Positions 1 to 8,751 of a stretch of 64,000 nucleotides of DNA are shown one piece after another. Origin of the DNA: Erythrobacter sp. SG61-1L (GTDB lineage Bacteria > Pseudomonadota > Alphaproteobacteria > Sphingomonadales > Sphingomonadaceae); assembly GCF_001305965.1 (NCBI RefSeq), contig NZ_JXQC01000003.1, positions 372,001-436,000 on the forward strand. Direction: 5' to 3'. Position numbers and translations under genes: made by a program. A model generated the notes under the pieces. That model had not been told where the DNA came from. It saw only the letters and a list, made by a program, of their open reading frames with translations, and did not search any database. Positions within the stretch are counted from its first letter, which is position 1. Each line of letters opens with the position of its first letter.

Positions 1-185
1 ATATGCAGGACATCGGCGTCATCAATCCCTCGGTCTGCCCGGTGGGCAATGCAGTCGTGGGCGATGTGCGGGACGAGGTGCTGGACTATCTGTCCAGCCA
101 CGATCGCAGCTTCTCGGCCGTCAGCCTTGTGGTCAACGCACTGACGGACGCCTATCCCTGCGCAGAGGCAGAGGAAGCCAGTTGA
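1..185 (+). CDS. Rap1a/Tai-like protein, C-terminal fragment (gene begins before the window)
   Basis: Only the last 61 or so codons are inside the window, in the frame that stops with TGA at 183-185. The visible tail has a Cys, then GDVRDEVLDYLSSHD, a small-residue helix, LVVNALTDAYPC and an acidic end. That pattern (Cys, then a V.DVV..YL..H block, then LV..AL..A(F/Y)PC) is what I know of the Rap1a/Tai family, small secreted proteins first described as type VI immunity proteins but common outside T6SS loci. The gene converges on the TonB-C-like gene at 204, leaving only 18 bp. A degraded second copy of its 3' end lies at 1245-1337. The family call is from pattern memory on a fragment. Confidence 0.5.
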   Translation, partial: MQDIGVINPSVCPVGNAVVGDVRDEVLDYLSSHDRSFSAVSLVVNALTDAYPCAEAEEAS

Positions 186-203
186 AGTAACAAGGCGGGC
201 TGA

Positions 204-1106
204 TCAGCGGTTTATTGAGAAGATCACGCTGGTAAGAAAAACGCTTGGCACAGGCTTCCCATCTGCGTCCAGCGCCGGTTGGAACTGGCTCACAAGGTTG
301 TCGCAAATCGCGCCCTTGAAACTCTCGTCGACTGTGTAGCGCTGGATCACGCAATCCGTCGCTGTGCCGTCGGCATCCACCATGATCCTGACGGGCACGA
401 ATGCGTTACGTAACTGCTTGAGCATTTCGGGCGGATAGCTCTTCTGAAGCTTGTCGACCGAAGAGGGATCGGGAATGGGCCGGCGGGTAAGTTCTCTCTG
501 CACCGATGGATCGCGGCCCCACGATTTTATCAGGCCGTCAACGCAGAGGCGCAGGTCATTCAAGGGCTGGGACATTTCGCCCAGGTTCAACGAGACAGTC
601 TTGCCGGGCGCCAGCCGTAGCGTGAATTCGTCTGTCGTTCGTTCGTAATCAGGCACAATCGTTTCAGGCTGAGCCTGTGATGCCCAATATTCCTTCTTGG
701 TGAGCTGCGTTAGCTCGGGGAAATCCATTTCGGGGGGCAGGAACCACATGCTGAACCACAGTGCTTTGCCGTTCGCTGATGTCCCCCGCAAAAATTTGGT
801 CCCCTCTCCGAAGTCTTCCTTGCCAGAGAGCCGGTAAGTGAGCGTGCCGCTGACCCCGGACGGTCTGGGGGCGGACTTGCCGCTGACCTCGACGCGAAAT
901 CCCGAGCGTGAGCCATAGGAATCTATCAGCAGATGCAACGGCCTTTCGGCATCGCCGAATTGCCTGCTCAACCTGCAGCGTTCGGAAGTCGAATCGACCT
1001 GCCAGCTTCCCAGGGGCTGCAGGCTGGCGGCGGATTTCGCACCGGCCATTTGCGGGACCGCAAAAGATGCCGCCAGGGCAAAGCTGGCAACCAGACGTGA
1101 ACGCAA
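204..1106 (-). CDS. Secreted protein with TonB-C-like C-terminal domain (copy 1)
   Basis: About 300 residues. I place the start at a TTG (1106-1104): it follows a GGAGGA ribosome site and opens a clean signal peptide (RSRLVASFALAASF...MAGA). The frame can be read further upstream, but only through a 19-bp tandem repeat. The C-terminal 90 residues have the periplasmic TonB-C fold pattern: an FVPVRIMVDADGTATDC strand pair, a helix with paired Cys, then PALDADGKPVPS and a final strand. There is no N-terminal membrane anchor or Pro-rich linker, so it is unlikely to be a working TonB. It is a paralogue of the gene at 1362-2261, sharing signal peptide, GSRS/AKFR motif and C-terminal domain. Function unknown. 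Confidence 0.75.
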   Translation of the reverse strand: MRSRLVASFALAASFAVPQMAGAKSAASLQPLGSWQVDSTSERCRLSRQFGDAERPLHLLIDSYGSRSGFRVEVSGKSAPRPSGVSGTLTYRLSGKEDFGEGTKFLRGTSANGKALWFSMWFLPPEMDFPELTQLTKKEYWASQAQPETIVPDYERTTDEFTLRLAPGKTVSLNLGEMSQPLNDLRLCVDGLIKSWGRDPSVQRELTRRPIPDPSSVDKLQKSYPPEMLKQLRNAFVPVRIMVDADGTATDCVIQRYTVDESFKGAICDNLVSQFQPALDADGKPVPSVFLTSVIFSINR

Positions 1107-1120
1107 TTCTTCCTCCCCCC

Positions 1121-1175
1121 AATTCCCATACGGGCCCCCAATTCCCATACGGGCCCCCAATTCCCATACGGGATA
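1121..1175. repeat. Three tandem copies of a 19-bp unit
   Basis: The unit AATTCCCATACGGGCCCCC occurs at 1121-1139 and 1140-1158, with a third partial copy at 1159-1173. It lies directly upstream of the ribosome site of the minus-strand gene ending at 204, and is absent from the same place in the paralogous copy at 2262. As 19 is not a multiple of three, gain or loss of a unit would change leader length and any upstream reading frame. Confidence 0.9.
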
Positions 1176-1244
1176 GCATGGCCCCCTTCGCGCGAAGCAC
1201 TAAGGATCAACCCATAGGCCAATTCCCCCCACACGGCAGGCGGC

Positions 1245-1337
1245 GCTGCAATCCCTCTGCGTGATCGGCAATGCCAACGTCAGCACACTGACGGAAGCCT
1301 GGCCATGTGTGCAGGAGGGCGGCAGTTCTTCGTAACC
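1245..1337 (+). pseudogene. Deleted remnant of the Rap1a/Tai-like gene (copy 2)
   Basis: The plus strand reads C-VIGNAN...STLTEAWPC and a short tail to TAA at 1335-1337. It aligns with the gene end at 1-185: both have CAATCCCTC, then a GGCAATGC block, then a CACTGACGGA block coding LT(D/E)A(Y/W)PC. About 75 bp between these blocks, coding the YLSSHD helix, are missing, and no start codon with coding sequence lies upstream. Together with the paralogous gene at 1362-2261 it shows that the whole convergent pair was duplicated in tandem and the second Rap1a/Tai copy then decayed. Borders are approximate. Confidence 0.6.
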
Positions 1338-1361
1338 ATGCGGCGGCAATGATCTGCTGCG

Positions 1362-2261
1362 TCAATTGATGCGATAGATCACGTTCGTTTGGTAAAAGCT
1401 GGCGATCGGATTCCCGTCTGCATCCAGTGCCGGCTCAAATCGGCTTGCCAGGCTGTTGCAGACTGCATCCCTGAACGGTTTGTCGGCATTGTTATTCTGC
1501 ACAACGCAGGATGTGGCATTGCCATGTTCATCCACCATGATGCGGACCGAAATGAACGCACTCGTTCCGCTGTAGCGCATCGAGACGGGGTAGCTGCTGA
1601 GTATCTGCAGCACGGATTTCATATCGGGAATCGGGGCCCGCGATTGGGTGTGCAGTTTCGCCGGATCAAGCCCCCAGGAAACATAGAGGTTGTCGATACA
1701 CTCCCTCAGCGCCGCAAGAGGCTTGGTCATCTTCCCCATCTTCAGATGCACGTCTTGCAAGCGTTCAAAGTGGAGCGTCATGGAATCGGTCGCCTGCTCG
1801 AATTCCTGCCGAATTGATTCGGCCTCGGCAGCCCGCTGAAATATCTCTTTCTGGCTCAATCCTTCGTCGTCCAGCCCTGCATCTTCAACGGGAAGAAACG
1901 CGGCACCGAATGATACGGCATTCCACTTCCTGGCCTTTCCGAGGAGAGCGTCCTGATTTTTACGGAAGCCGTCGTCGGGCGTGAACTTCACGCTGATCAG
2001 GCCAGCAGGTTTGTTCGATGAAGGGACATAATTCCCAGTTACGAGGAAACGGAATTTGGCCCGCGATCCGTAGGAGTCGATCTGTAACTGCAGACCTTTC
2101 TTTTCATTGCCGAAATGGCGGATCAGGCTGCAGCGTTCCTCGGCATAGTCGAGTGTCCACGGCCGGTCGGGTTCCAGAACGATCGGTTCCTTCGCGCCGG
2201 CCATTTGCGGGAGCGCAAAAGACGCTGCCAGGGCAAAGCTGGCAACCAGACGTGAACGCAA
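1362..2261 (-). CDS. Secreted protein with TonB-C-like C-terminal domain (copy 2)
   Basis: About 299 residues. As in copy 1, a TTG (2261-2259) after GGGGGAGGA gives a start directly at the signal peptide (RSRLVASFALAASFALPQMAGA); an ATG five codons upstream is the alternative but would bury the ribosome site. The C-terminal domain has SVRIMVDEHGNATSCVVQ, a helix with a Cys, and PALDADGNPIAS, a TonB-C-type strand-helix-strand layout. The middle carries ERCSLIRHFG and a GSRAKFRF motif shared with copy 1. The two copies differ widely in the middle third, so the duplication is old. No binding or catalytic residue could be assigned. Confidence 0.75.
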   Translation of the reverse strand: MRSRLVASFALAASFALPQMAGAKEPIVLEPDRPWTLDYAEERCSLIRHFGNEKKGLQLQIDSYGSRAKFRFLVTGNYVPSSNKPAGLISVKFTPDDGFRKNQDALLGKARKWNAVSFGAAFLPVEDAGLDDEGLSQKEIFQRAAEAESIRQEFEQATDSMTLHFERLQDVHLKMGKMTKPLAALRECIDNLYVSWGLDPAKLHTQSRAPIPDMKSVLQILSSYPVSMRYSGTSAFISVRIMVDEHGNATSCVVQNNNADKPFRDAVCNSLASRFEPALDADGNPIASFYQTNVIYRIN

Positions 2262-2484
2262 TTCTTCCTCCCCCATTTCCCGCGCCGGATACTATGGCTC
2301 TCTTCGCGAGAAACACTAAGGGGCAACCCATAGTGACAGCAGAACCCGGCACGCAGGTGGGCGTGTGGCGGCGGAGCCAATGCAGGGGCGATACTTAACC
2401 GGCGCGTTCTTAACCTCTCCACAAGGTTTGCCTGCGACCTTCATCCTGAAGGTTAACAGGGGCACGGACAATGGGAACCTCCTG

Positions 2485-2985
2485 ATGGAGCAGACCCCCA
2501 GGGTTGAAGCACGCACGAAAGTGATGATCCGGGCGCGCCTGCGGGGCGCGGGGCCGGAGCGGGACGCGTGCATCGTCAACCTGTCTACCCGTGGCCTTGC
2601 CGCCAGTGCGGAAGGCGCACCTCAGCGGGGCGAGATCGTGGAACTGGTCGTGGGGCGCAGCAATCTGGTGGGGCAGGTGAAATGGACCAGTCCACGCCGC
2701 TTCGGCATTGCCTTTCGCGATCGCATCAGCGTGGTTTCGCTCATTTCGGGCGAGGGGGACTTGCAGCTTGAACGGGCTACCCGTTCCAGGGTGCAGATCG
2801 ATGCACGTGCCGCCAATGAAAACGGCAGGGGGCGCGGCAGGGTGGAATTCCTGCTGATCGCAGCGGCCGCCGCGCTTGGCACGTTCTACATCGCCGATTT
2901 CGCGACTTCTGCGCTGGGTTCGCTGCAGGGCGTGGAACAGGCGCTGGGCGGCAGCCCGGTCACTTCGTTAGCGCACGTCCAATAG
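2485..2985 (+). CDS. PilZ-domain protein with C-terminal membrane segment
   Basis: About 166 residues from ATG 2485; an in-frame ATG at 2365 would add 40 residues of non-conserved sequence. The N-terminal part is a PilZ domain, a cyclic-di-GMP sensor: the RxxxR motif is seen as RVEAR near residue 6 and the (D/N)xSxxG motif as NLSTRG near 38. The fold ends near residue 90 with [12 protein letters not shown] single hydrophobic segment ([19 protein letters not shown]) lies near residue 125, so the PilZ domain probably sits on the inner membrane. Target unknown; the GGDEF-EAL protein at 28204 could supply the ligand. Its last 26 bp overlap the convergent ksgA. Confidence 0.75.
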   Translation: MEQTPRVEARTKVMIRARLRGAGPERDACIVNLSTRGLAASAEGAPQRGEIVELVVGRSNLVGQVKWTSPRRFGIAFRDRISVVSLISGEGDLQLERATRSRVQIDARAANENGRGRGRVEFLLIAAAAALGTFYIADFATSALGSLQGVEQALGGSPVTSLAHVQ

Positions 2986-3781
2986 AAACGAATTCGGCAA
3001 CGCTCAGCGTTTCGGCGCGGCGCTGCGGATCGATCCCCAGACCTTCCAGCACCTCCACGGCACCGGGCAGGGACTTCAGGCTCTGGCGCAGCATTTTGCG
3101 CCGCTGGCCGAAGGCCGCCTCGGTCACGCGTTCCAGCATGCGGGCAGAGACGCCTTGGGGCATCTCTGACGGCGTTACATGGACGATGGCGCTCATCACC
3201 TTGGGCGGCGGGGTGAAGGCACTGCGATGGACCTTCATCGCCAGCTTCGCCTCAGACCGCCACTGCGCCAGCACGGCCAGGCGGCCATAGGCGCCGGTGC
3301 CTTCCTTCGCCACGATCCGTTCTGCCACTTCAAGCTGGAACATCAACGTCAGTGAACGCCACTGCGGCGGCCAGCTTTCGCCGGAGAGCCAGCCAGTGAA
3401 CAGGGCCGTGCCGACATTATAGGGCAAGTTGGCCACCACATCGTAGGCTTCCTCACCGAACAGGTCGGCAGGGGCGAATTTCAGCGCATCGCCTTCGATC
3501 ACGCGCAGCTGGCCGGGGAAGGCATCGGACAATTCGGCCAGCGCGGGCAGGCAGCGCTTGTCCATCTCGATGGCCGTCACGCGGGCGCCTGCGCGCAGCA
3601 GGGCGCGGGTCAGGCCGCCGGGGCCGGGGCCGACTTCCAGCACGGCGCGATCCTTCAGATCGCCCGGAATGGCGGCGATCCGGTCAAGCAATTGCTCGTC
3701 GAACAGGAAGTTCTGGCCCAGTGCCTTGGACGCGCTGAGCCCGTGGCGGGCAATCACTTCGCGTAAGGGGGGCAGGCTCAT
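2960..3781 (-). CDS. ksgA: 16S rRNA adenine-N6 dimethyltransferase KsgA/RsmA
   Basis: This 273-residue enzyme dimethylates two adjacent adenines near the 3' end of 16S rRNA during late 30S assembly, using S-adenosylmethionine. Visible marks: KALGQNFL near residue 20, SAM site [14 protein letters not shown] near 48, acidic E of TAIEMD near 70, and catalytic NLPY at about 118. The C-terminal helical domain includes [12 protein letters not shown]. Its ATG overlaps the pdxA stop (ATGA), so it is translated after pdxA in a surA-pdxA-ksgA operon, a common proteobacterial order. Length is typical. Confidence 0.97.
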   Translation of the reverse strand: MSLPPLREVIARHGLSASKALGQNFLFDEQLLDRIAAIPGDLKDRAVLEVGPGPGGLTRALLRAGARVTAIEMDKRCLPALAELSDAFPGQLRVIEGDALKFAPADLFGEEAYDVVANLPYNVGTALFTGWLSGESWPPQWRSLTLMFQLEVAERIVAKEGTGAYGRLAVLAQWRSEAKLAMKVHRSAFTPPPKVMSAIVHVTPSEMPQGVSARMLERVTEAAFGQRRKMLRQSLKSLPGAVEVLEGLGIDPQRRAETLSVAEFVSIGRALTK

Positions 3782-4791
3782 GCGTGAGCGGGGGCGTTTG
3801 CGGCGCGGCGTGCGGCGCATTCGCCTGCCATGCGGATGGCGGCGATGGTCGCGCCCGGATTGGCGATACGCTTGCCCGCGATGCCGAAGGCGGTGCCGTG
3901 ATCGGGCGAGGTGCGGATGATCGGCAGGCCCAGCGTCACATTCACGCCATTGTCGAAATCCAGCGCCTTGAGCGGGATCAGCGCCTGATCGTGATACATG
4001 CACAAGGCCACGTCGAAGCGGCCGCGCTCATGCGGGGCGAACAGGGCGTCTGCGGGGTGGGGGCCAGTGGCGTCGATCCCTTCGGCGCGCAGTTCCTCTA
4101 TCGCCGGGGCGATGATGCGCTGTTCCTCATCCCCGAACTTGCCGCCTTCACCGGCATGGGGATTGAGCGCGGCAATGGCCAGGCGCGGGTTCTCAAGGCC
4201 GAAATCGCGGGCGAGGGCGCGGGCCACGATCCGGGCCTTGCCCACGATCAGCGCGCGCGACAGGCGGCCGGGAACTTCCGAGAGGGCGCAATGGACGGTC
4301 AGCGGCACGGTCCGCAATTGCGGCCCGGCCAGCATCATCACGGCATCGTCAGCCGCAATTGCGCTGGCATCGGCCACGAATTCAGTCTGGCCGGGAAAGG
4401 TGAAACCCACTTCGGACAGCAGCGCCTTGGAAATCGGGCCAGTGACGATGCCTGCGGCCTTGCCTGCCACGGCGAGGCGGGCTGCATCGCTCAGCGAAGA
4501 AAAGGCCAGCCTTGCGCCATCGGGTGAAGGTTCGCCGGGGAAATAATCGCCATCCGCCTCGCCCAGAACCGGCAGGCCTTCGGAGAAGGCATCGGCCGCG
4601 TCGGCCGGGTCGGCAATGGCGATAATCGGCGTATCCACGCCGCGCCGGGCGGCGGCTGCCGCCAGCAAATGCTCCCCACCCACGGCGAAGAAGGGCATCA
4701 GCCCTGCATCCTTGCGCGCGGCCCATGCCTCGCACAGCAGTTCAGGCCCGATCCCGGCGGGATCGCCGAGCGAGGCCGCGAGCGCCTTCAT
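3778..4791 (-). CDS. pdxA: 4-hydroxythreonine-4-phosphate dehydrogenase
   Basis: A 337-residue enzyme of the DXP-dependent pyridoxal 5'-phosphate pathway; it oxidises 4-phosphohydroxythreonine with NAD, with a bound divalent metal. The start is fixed by homologous N-terminus [18 protein letters not shown]. Metal and substrate residues are visible: [10 protein letters not shown] (His), [15 protein letters not shown], and [11 protein letters not shown] near the end, followed by [15 protein letters not shown]. It lies 7 bp after surA and overlaps ksgA by 4 bp on the same strand. Length matches the family. Confidence 0.97.
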   Translation of the reverse strand: MKALAASLGDPAGIGPELLCEAWAARKDAGLMPFFAVGGEHLLAAAAARRGVDTPIIAIADPADAADAFSEGLPVLGEADGDYFPGEPSPDGARLAFSSLSDAARLAVAGKAAGIVTGPISKALLSEVGFTFPGQTEFVADASAIAADDAVMMLAGPQLRTVPLTVHCALSEVPGRLSRALIVGKARIVARALARDFGLENPRLAIAALNPHAGEGGKFGDEEQRIIAPAIEELRAEGIDATGPHPADALFAPHERGRFDVALCMYHDQALIPLKALDFDNGVNVTLGLPIIRTSPDHGTAFGIAGKRIANPGATIAAIRMAGECAARRAANAPAHA

Positions 4792-4798
4792 AGCCGGC

Positions 4799-6166
4799 TC
4801 AGTTATACTCGATGATCGCGTCGCGACGAAGGTCGCGCAGGTAACGCTGGGCGCGCTTGCTGATGCGATCGTCTTCAAGCTGGTTCATCAGCTGCTGGAA
4901 GGTGGGGCCGCTATCCACTTCCGGATCGTCGCGGCCGCAAAGCATCAGCACGCGCACGCCATCCTGCACCGAACCGAAGGGCGGGGTGCTCTGGCCGACA
5001 GAGAGCTTCAGGAGGATGTCCTGCAGCGCCTCGGGCAGGGCGCGTGCCGCGATCTGATCGTTGGAGACCACATCAGCGCCAATTTCCTTCGCAACCGATT
5101 CCGCATCGCCGCAGCCGCGCATCCGGGCGACACCTGCGTTGAACTGGCTGATCTTCGGTTCCGCGTCCGCCTCTGAAGTGCCAGCGGGGAAGCTGATCGA
5201 AATCTGCTTGAGGCTGAGCGTCGCGTCGCGAGGATCGGCCGTGAGAACCTGGCGCTTGTCGATCAGGTAGAGCAGCGAGAAGCCGCCGGGAACCTTCACC
5301 GGGCCGACAAGCTGGCCGGGCTGCATCTGGCGCGCAGCGGAAGCAAGTTCGGCGGGAAGCAGCGGCAGGCGAATCCAGCCAAGATCGCCGCCGACGGCAG
5401 CGCTGGAAGCTTGCGAGAACTGGCGCGCATAGGCCACGAAGCTGCCGCCCTGCTGCAGCTGGTCCATGATCTTGCGGCCGTTTTCGGCAACTGCCTGCTC
5501 GTTTTCAGCCGTGGCGGGGAGGTAGATTTCGCCGATGCGATATTCTTCGGTGCCCTTGGCGGCCTTCAGGCGATCGAGCAGTTCGTTCACCTCTTCTTCG
5601 GACACGCTGATGAAGGGCTGGATATTGCGCTGCTGGATGCGCTGCCAGGCCAGTTCGCCTTCGATCTGGCGCTTGAGCGAGCCGGGCGAGGATCCGATCT
5701 TCTTGAGATAGGTATCGAGTTCGGTCTTGCTCTGGCCGAAATTCTGGGTGGCAACACGCTCATAGGTCTGATCGACCTCGGCCTTGCTCACTTCGATCTC
5801 AAGGGCCTTGGCTTCCTGAATCTGCAGCGTTTCGTCGATCAGGTTGCGCAGCACCTGCAACTTGAGACGCTGATGTTCTTCCGCCGAGACTTCCTGCTTG
5901 TTGGCATCGAGGATCAGCGCCACGCGCTGGTCGATATCCGTGCCGGTAATGACGAAGCCGTTCACCACCGCTGTCGCCTTGCGCAGGTTCGGGTCTTCCT
6001 TGCCCAGCAGGGTGATGGAAGATGGCAGGTTGAACGGATCGGAGCTGTCAGCGGTTTCGCTCTGGGCGTGGAGGGCAGTGACGCCTGCAAGCGCGGTCCC
6101 GGCGACAAGTGCCGCCATGGTGATGCCGCGCCCGGTATTCAGCAGATTCTTGACCGATTTGATCAC
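4799..6166 (-). CDS. surA: Periplasmic chaperone/peptidyl-prolyl isomerase SurA
   Basis: A 455-residue periplasmic chaperone for outer-membrane beta-barrel proteins. The N-terminus is a signal peptide ending TALHAQ. Next comes the SurA N-domain (ATAVVNGFVITGTDIDQRVALIL near residue 65), then one parvulin domain (EYRIGEIYLPAT...GGDLGWIRLPLLPAEL, about residues 205-310). A second region (ATLSLKQISISFPA onward) is a degenerate parvulin. An internal ATG at codon 17 could also start the signal peptide. It sits just downstream of lptD on the same strand, and LptD is a classic SurA client, which supports both calls. Confidence 0.92.
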   Translation of the reverse strand: MIKSVKNLLNTGRGITMAALVAGTALAGVTALHAQSETADSSDPFNLPSSITLLGKEDPNLRKATAVVNGFVITGTDIDQRVALILDANKQEVSAEEHQRLKLQVLRNLIDETLQIQEAKALEIEVSKAEVDQTYERVATQNFGQSKTELDTYLKKIGSSPGSLKRQIEGELAWQRIQQRNIQPFISVSEEEVNELLDRLKAAKGTEEYRIGEIYLPATAENEQAVAENGRKIMDQLQQGGSFVAYARQFSQASSAAVGGDLGWIRLPLLPAELASAARQMQPGQLVGPVKVPGGFSLLYLIDKRQVLTADPRDATLSLKQISISFPAGTSEADAEPKISQFNAGVARMRGCGDAESVAKEIGADVVSNDQIAARALPEALQDILLKLSVGQSTPPFGSVQDGVRVLMLCGRDDPEVDSGPTFQQLMNQLEDDRISKRAQRYLRDLRRDAIIEYN

Positions 6167-6341
6167 GCACTAATTCCCGTCAGCGGCGCGTATCCGCGCC
6201 TTTCGTAGCTGTCTTCCGGTTCGCCTTTTGCTGCTTAACCGAAGCTGAGCGTCCCCTGCAGTGAGCGGCGGATAGCGCGTTTGCGCATCCATGCCAACGC
6301 CGGAGGGCGCGTGGTGGCACTACAACGTCCCGGCGCGGGAA

Positions 6342-8633
6342 TCAGAAGCCCAGATTCTTGAGTGCGATATGCACCTGGAATGTGTTGCCCTTGCGCGCAT
6401 CGCCGCTGGCCACATAGTCGCGCCGCCAGGTGAAGCCCAGTTCCAGGCAGTCATCCGCATAGGCCACGCCAAGGCGCGTGCGCAGCGGTTCGAAACCGTC
6501 GGAAGTCAGCGTCGGGTCTTCGTTGCGGTCGGTCAGGTTGATGACCGCAGAACCGAAAGCGGACCAGTATTTGGCAAAGGCCACGCGGCCGGCAACGCGC
6601 AGTTCCTCGCGATCCTGCAAATCCTCGATGTCCACGGCAATGTCGCGGTTCAGGCGCAGATAGCCAGCTTCGAAATAAGTGCGGTTGGAACCGACCGTAA
6701 GGTCGAACTCGTTGCGGCGGACGGCCAGATTATCCTTGTCCAGCCGGAAGCGGTGCGTGACCTTGAGGAAATCCTTGTAGCGCACTTCCGTGCGGCCCAC
6801 GAAGTCAGACACGCGTTCCGAAATGCCGGTGCCATCGGGCAGCAGGGTCGGGTCCGTCGTCAGGCGATAGGACTGGCCGATGGTCGTCTTGATCTTCAGG
6901 CCAGGCCGGTTGAACTGCCAGTCAAACCCGTAAGTGAAGCGCACACCGTCTTCCACCCGGTCGTAACCGGGGAAGCGGTTGAGCGCGAAGAGGTTGGAAT
7001 CTTCAAGGTCAATGGCGCGGGCATCTTCGTTCGGCACGGCCAGATTGCGGATTGGCGGGCTTGCCACCACCTGCACGCGGGGCGTGAATACCTGCGTTCC
7101 GCCAAGGAATTCGCCCACGAAGGGCCATTTCACATCCACCGCGCCCAGTGCCACGCCGCGCGCCTGCCAGCCCGGATCGCCCTGATAGATGACGGTGGAG
7201 GTCAGCTCGTTCTGATCGGAATGATAGACATCGCCGCGCAGCAGCGCTGTCAGGGTCACTTCCTGCCCCATGGAGGTGATGCGGCGCATGTCCCATTGCG
7301 CACCGGCAAAGGCGCGCTGCGTATCCTGCCCGTTGGTGCGGGTGATCGCCAGGCTGTTGAGTTGCAACTGCACCTTGCCGCCCAGCACGGGATCGTCGAT
7401 GCGGCGGCGGTAATCGATCATCGGCAGGACGATCGGCACCTGCCCCTGCGGGTCGCCATAGCGCAGCGTCTGCGTGGCCCAGCCCTGAATGGTAAGATAG
7501 GAATCGTCGTCGATCCGCTCGACATTGAAGGTGGAGCGCAACCGGTCATCGCGGCTGATGTCGTAACGGCGCAGGAAGGTGCGGTCGCTCGCCACGCGGG
7601 CAGACGCGGTCACGCTCCATTCGGGTGAAAGCTGGAAGCGGCCATTGCCGAAGAAATATCCGCGCCAGTCCTGCTGGGTAATCGTGTCCGTTTCCGGACC
7701 GATGGGAATGCGGGCGCTGCGCGTGGCATAGCCGGTGATCTGGAAGGCGCCCTTGTCCAGCAGAGCGCGATATTGCGCGCTCACCATGGGCGGGGCCTCG
7801 GTGTAGACATAGCCCGACACCAGCAGATCCTGATTGTCGGCCAGCCGGTGGTAATAACTCTGGCTGATTTCCACGCCATTGGACGGGGAAACACGCAGGT
7901 TGGGGATCATCAGGCCGGAAATCGCCCGGCCGTCCGTTGCCACTTCGAGACGGGGGATCGGGATCAGCCGCGCGCCGAACATTTCCAGCATTGCGCCTTT
8001 GAAGCGCACGCGATTGGCTTCCGGATCGTAGATCACCCGTTCAGCCACGATCCGCCAGCTTGGCGTTCGCGGGCAGCCATTGTCGTCTTCCACGGCACAG
8101 GCCGAATAGGCCGCTTGAGACAGCACCACTGTGCCGTCTTCGGCGCGTTCGCCGGAACTGGCTGCAAGGCGGCCACCCTCGCGCAGGGCGAGCAGCATGT
8201 TCTGCATCGCCCCCACCTTCAGATCGTCCGTCAGGGTGAGGTTATCGGTGTAGAGCACATTGCCGTCGCCATCGACGAAGCGGATGTTGCCCGATGCCGC
8301 GATATTGTTCGCCTTGCGATCCCAGGTAACCTGATCGGCACGCACGGATTGTTCGCCGCTGCGCATAATGACATTGCCAGAGGCAGTGACGATGTCGTTA
8401 TCCGTGTCGTAGCTCAGCTCGTTCGCTTCGAAGGCGACTTCGCGCTGTTCTTCCGCCTCCTGCCCGGCAGGGCTGGCTTCGCCACCATCCTGCGCATGGG
8501 CGGGCAGGGCATGGCCCAGCGCTACGGCGGCCAGCGCCAGCGCGGCGGCGCGCAGGCGGGTGCCTTGCGAGGCGGACGCGGCCGTAGCGCAACAGAAAGG
8601 AGCATGCAGCGGGTGCTGCGAAGGAGGGGCCAT
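6342..8633 (-). CDS. lptD: LPS-assembly outer-membrane protein LptD
   Basis: A 763-residue outer-membrane barrel that, with LptE, inserts lipopolysaccharide into the outer leaflet. The start at 8633 follows AAGGAGGGGCC. After a long signal peptide (ALALAAVALGHALPAHAQ) there is an OstA/LptA-like jellyroll (FEANELSYDTDNDIVTASGN, about residues 60-180), a Cys-containing stretch (AYSACAVEDDNGC), then the LptD barrel from RLIPIPRLEVATDGR to the C-terminal IALKNLGF, ending in Phe as outer-membrane barrels do. surA follows 175 bp downstream. The promoter is probably in the 118-bp gap to divergent pepA. Confidence 0.95.
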   Translation of the reverse strand: MAPPSQHPLHAPFCCATAASASQGTRLRAAALALAAVALGHALPAHAQDGGEASPAGQEAEEQREVAFEANELSYDTDNDIVTASGNVIMRSGEQSVRADQVTWDRKANNIAASGNIRFVDGDGNVLYTDNLTLTDDLKVGAMQNMLLALREGGRLAASSGERAEDGTVVLSQAAYSACAVEDDNGCPRTPSWRIVAERVIYDPEANRVRFKGAMLEMFGARLIPIPRLEVATDGRAISGLMIPNLRVSPSNGVEISQSYYHRLADNQDLLVSGYVYTEAPPMVSAQYRALLDKGAFQITGYATRSARIPIGPETDTITQQDWRGYFFGNGRFQLSPEWSVTASARVASDRTFLRRYDISRDDRLRSTFNVERIDDDSYLTIQGWATQTLRYGDPQGQVPIVLPMIDYRRRIDDPVLGGKVQLQLNSLAITRTNGQDTQRAFAGAQWDMRRITSMGQEVTLTALLRGDVYHSDQNELTSTVIYQGDPGWQARGVALGAVDVKWPFVGEFLGGTQVFTPRVQVVASPPIRNLAVPNEDARAIDLEDSNLFALNRFPGYDRVEDGVRFTYGFDWQFNRPGLKIKTTIGQSYRLTTDPTLLPDGTGISERVSDFVGRTEVRYKDFLKVTHRFRLDKDNLAVRRNEFDLTVGSNRTYFEAGYLRLNRDIAVDIEDLQDREELRVAGRVAFAKYWSAFGSAVINLTDRNEDPTLTSDGFEPLRTRLGVAYADDCLELGFTWRRDYVASGDARKGNTFQVHIALKNLGF

Positions 8634-8751
8634 GACTTGCCTATCGCACTGGCGGGTCTTAACTGCAACGATACGCATCACGCGCGGCGCAAGGACATAT
8701 CGCCCTGCCGCATACTGACCCGAGCCGCATTTCGCCATACCCGGAGTATCC

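Noticed and set aside
1121-1175. Short CRISPR-like array
   Set aside because: The copies are head to tail with no spacers, 19 bp each, and there are no cas genes.
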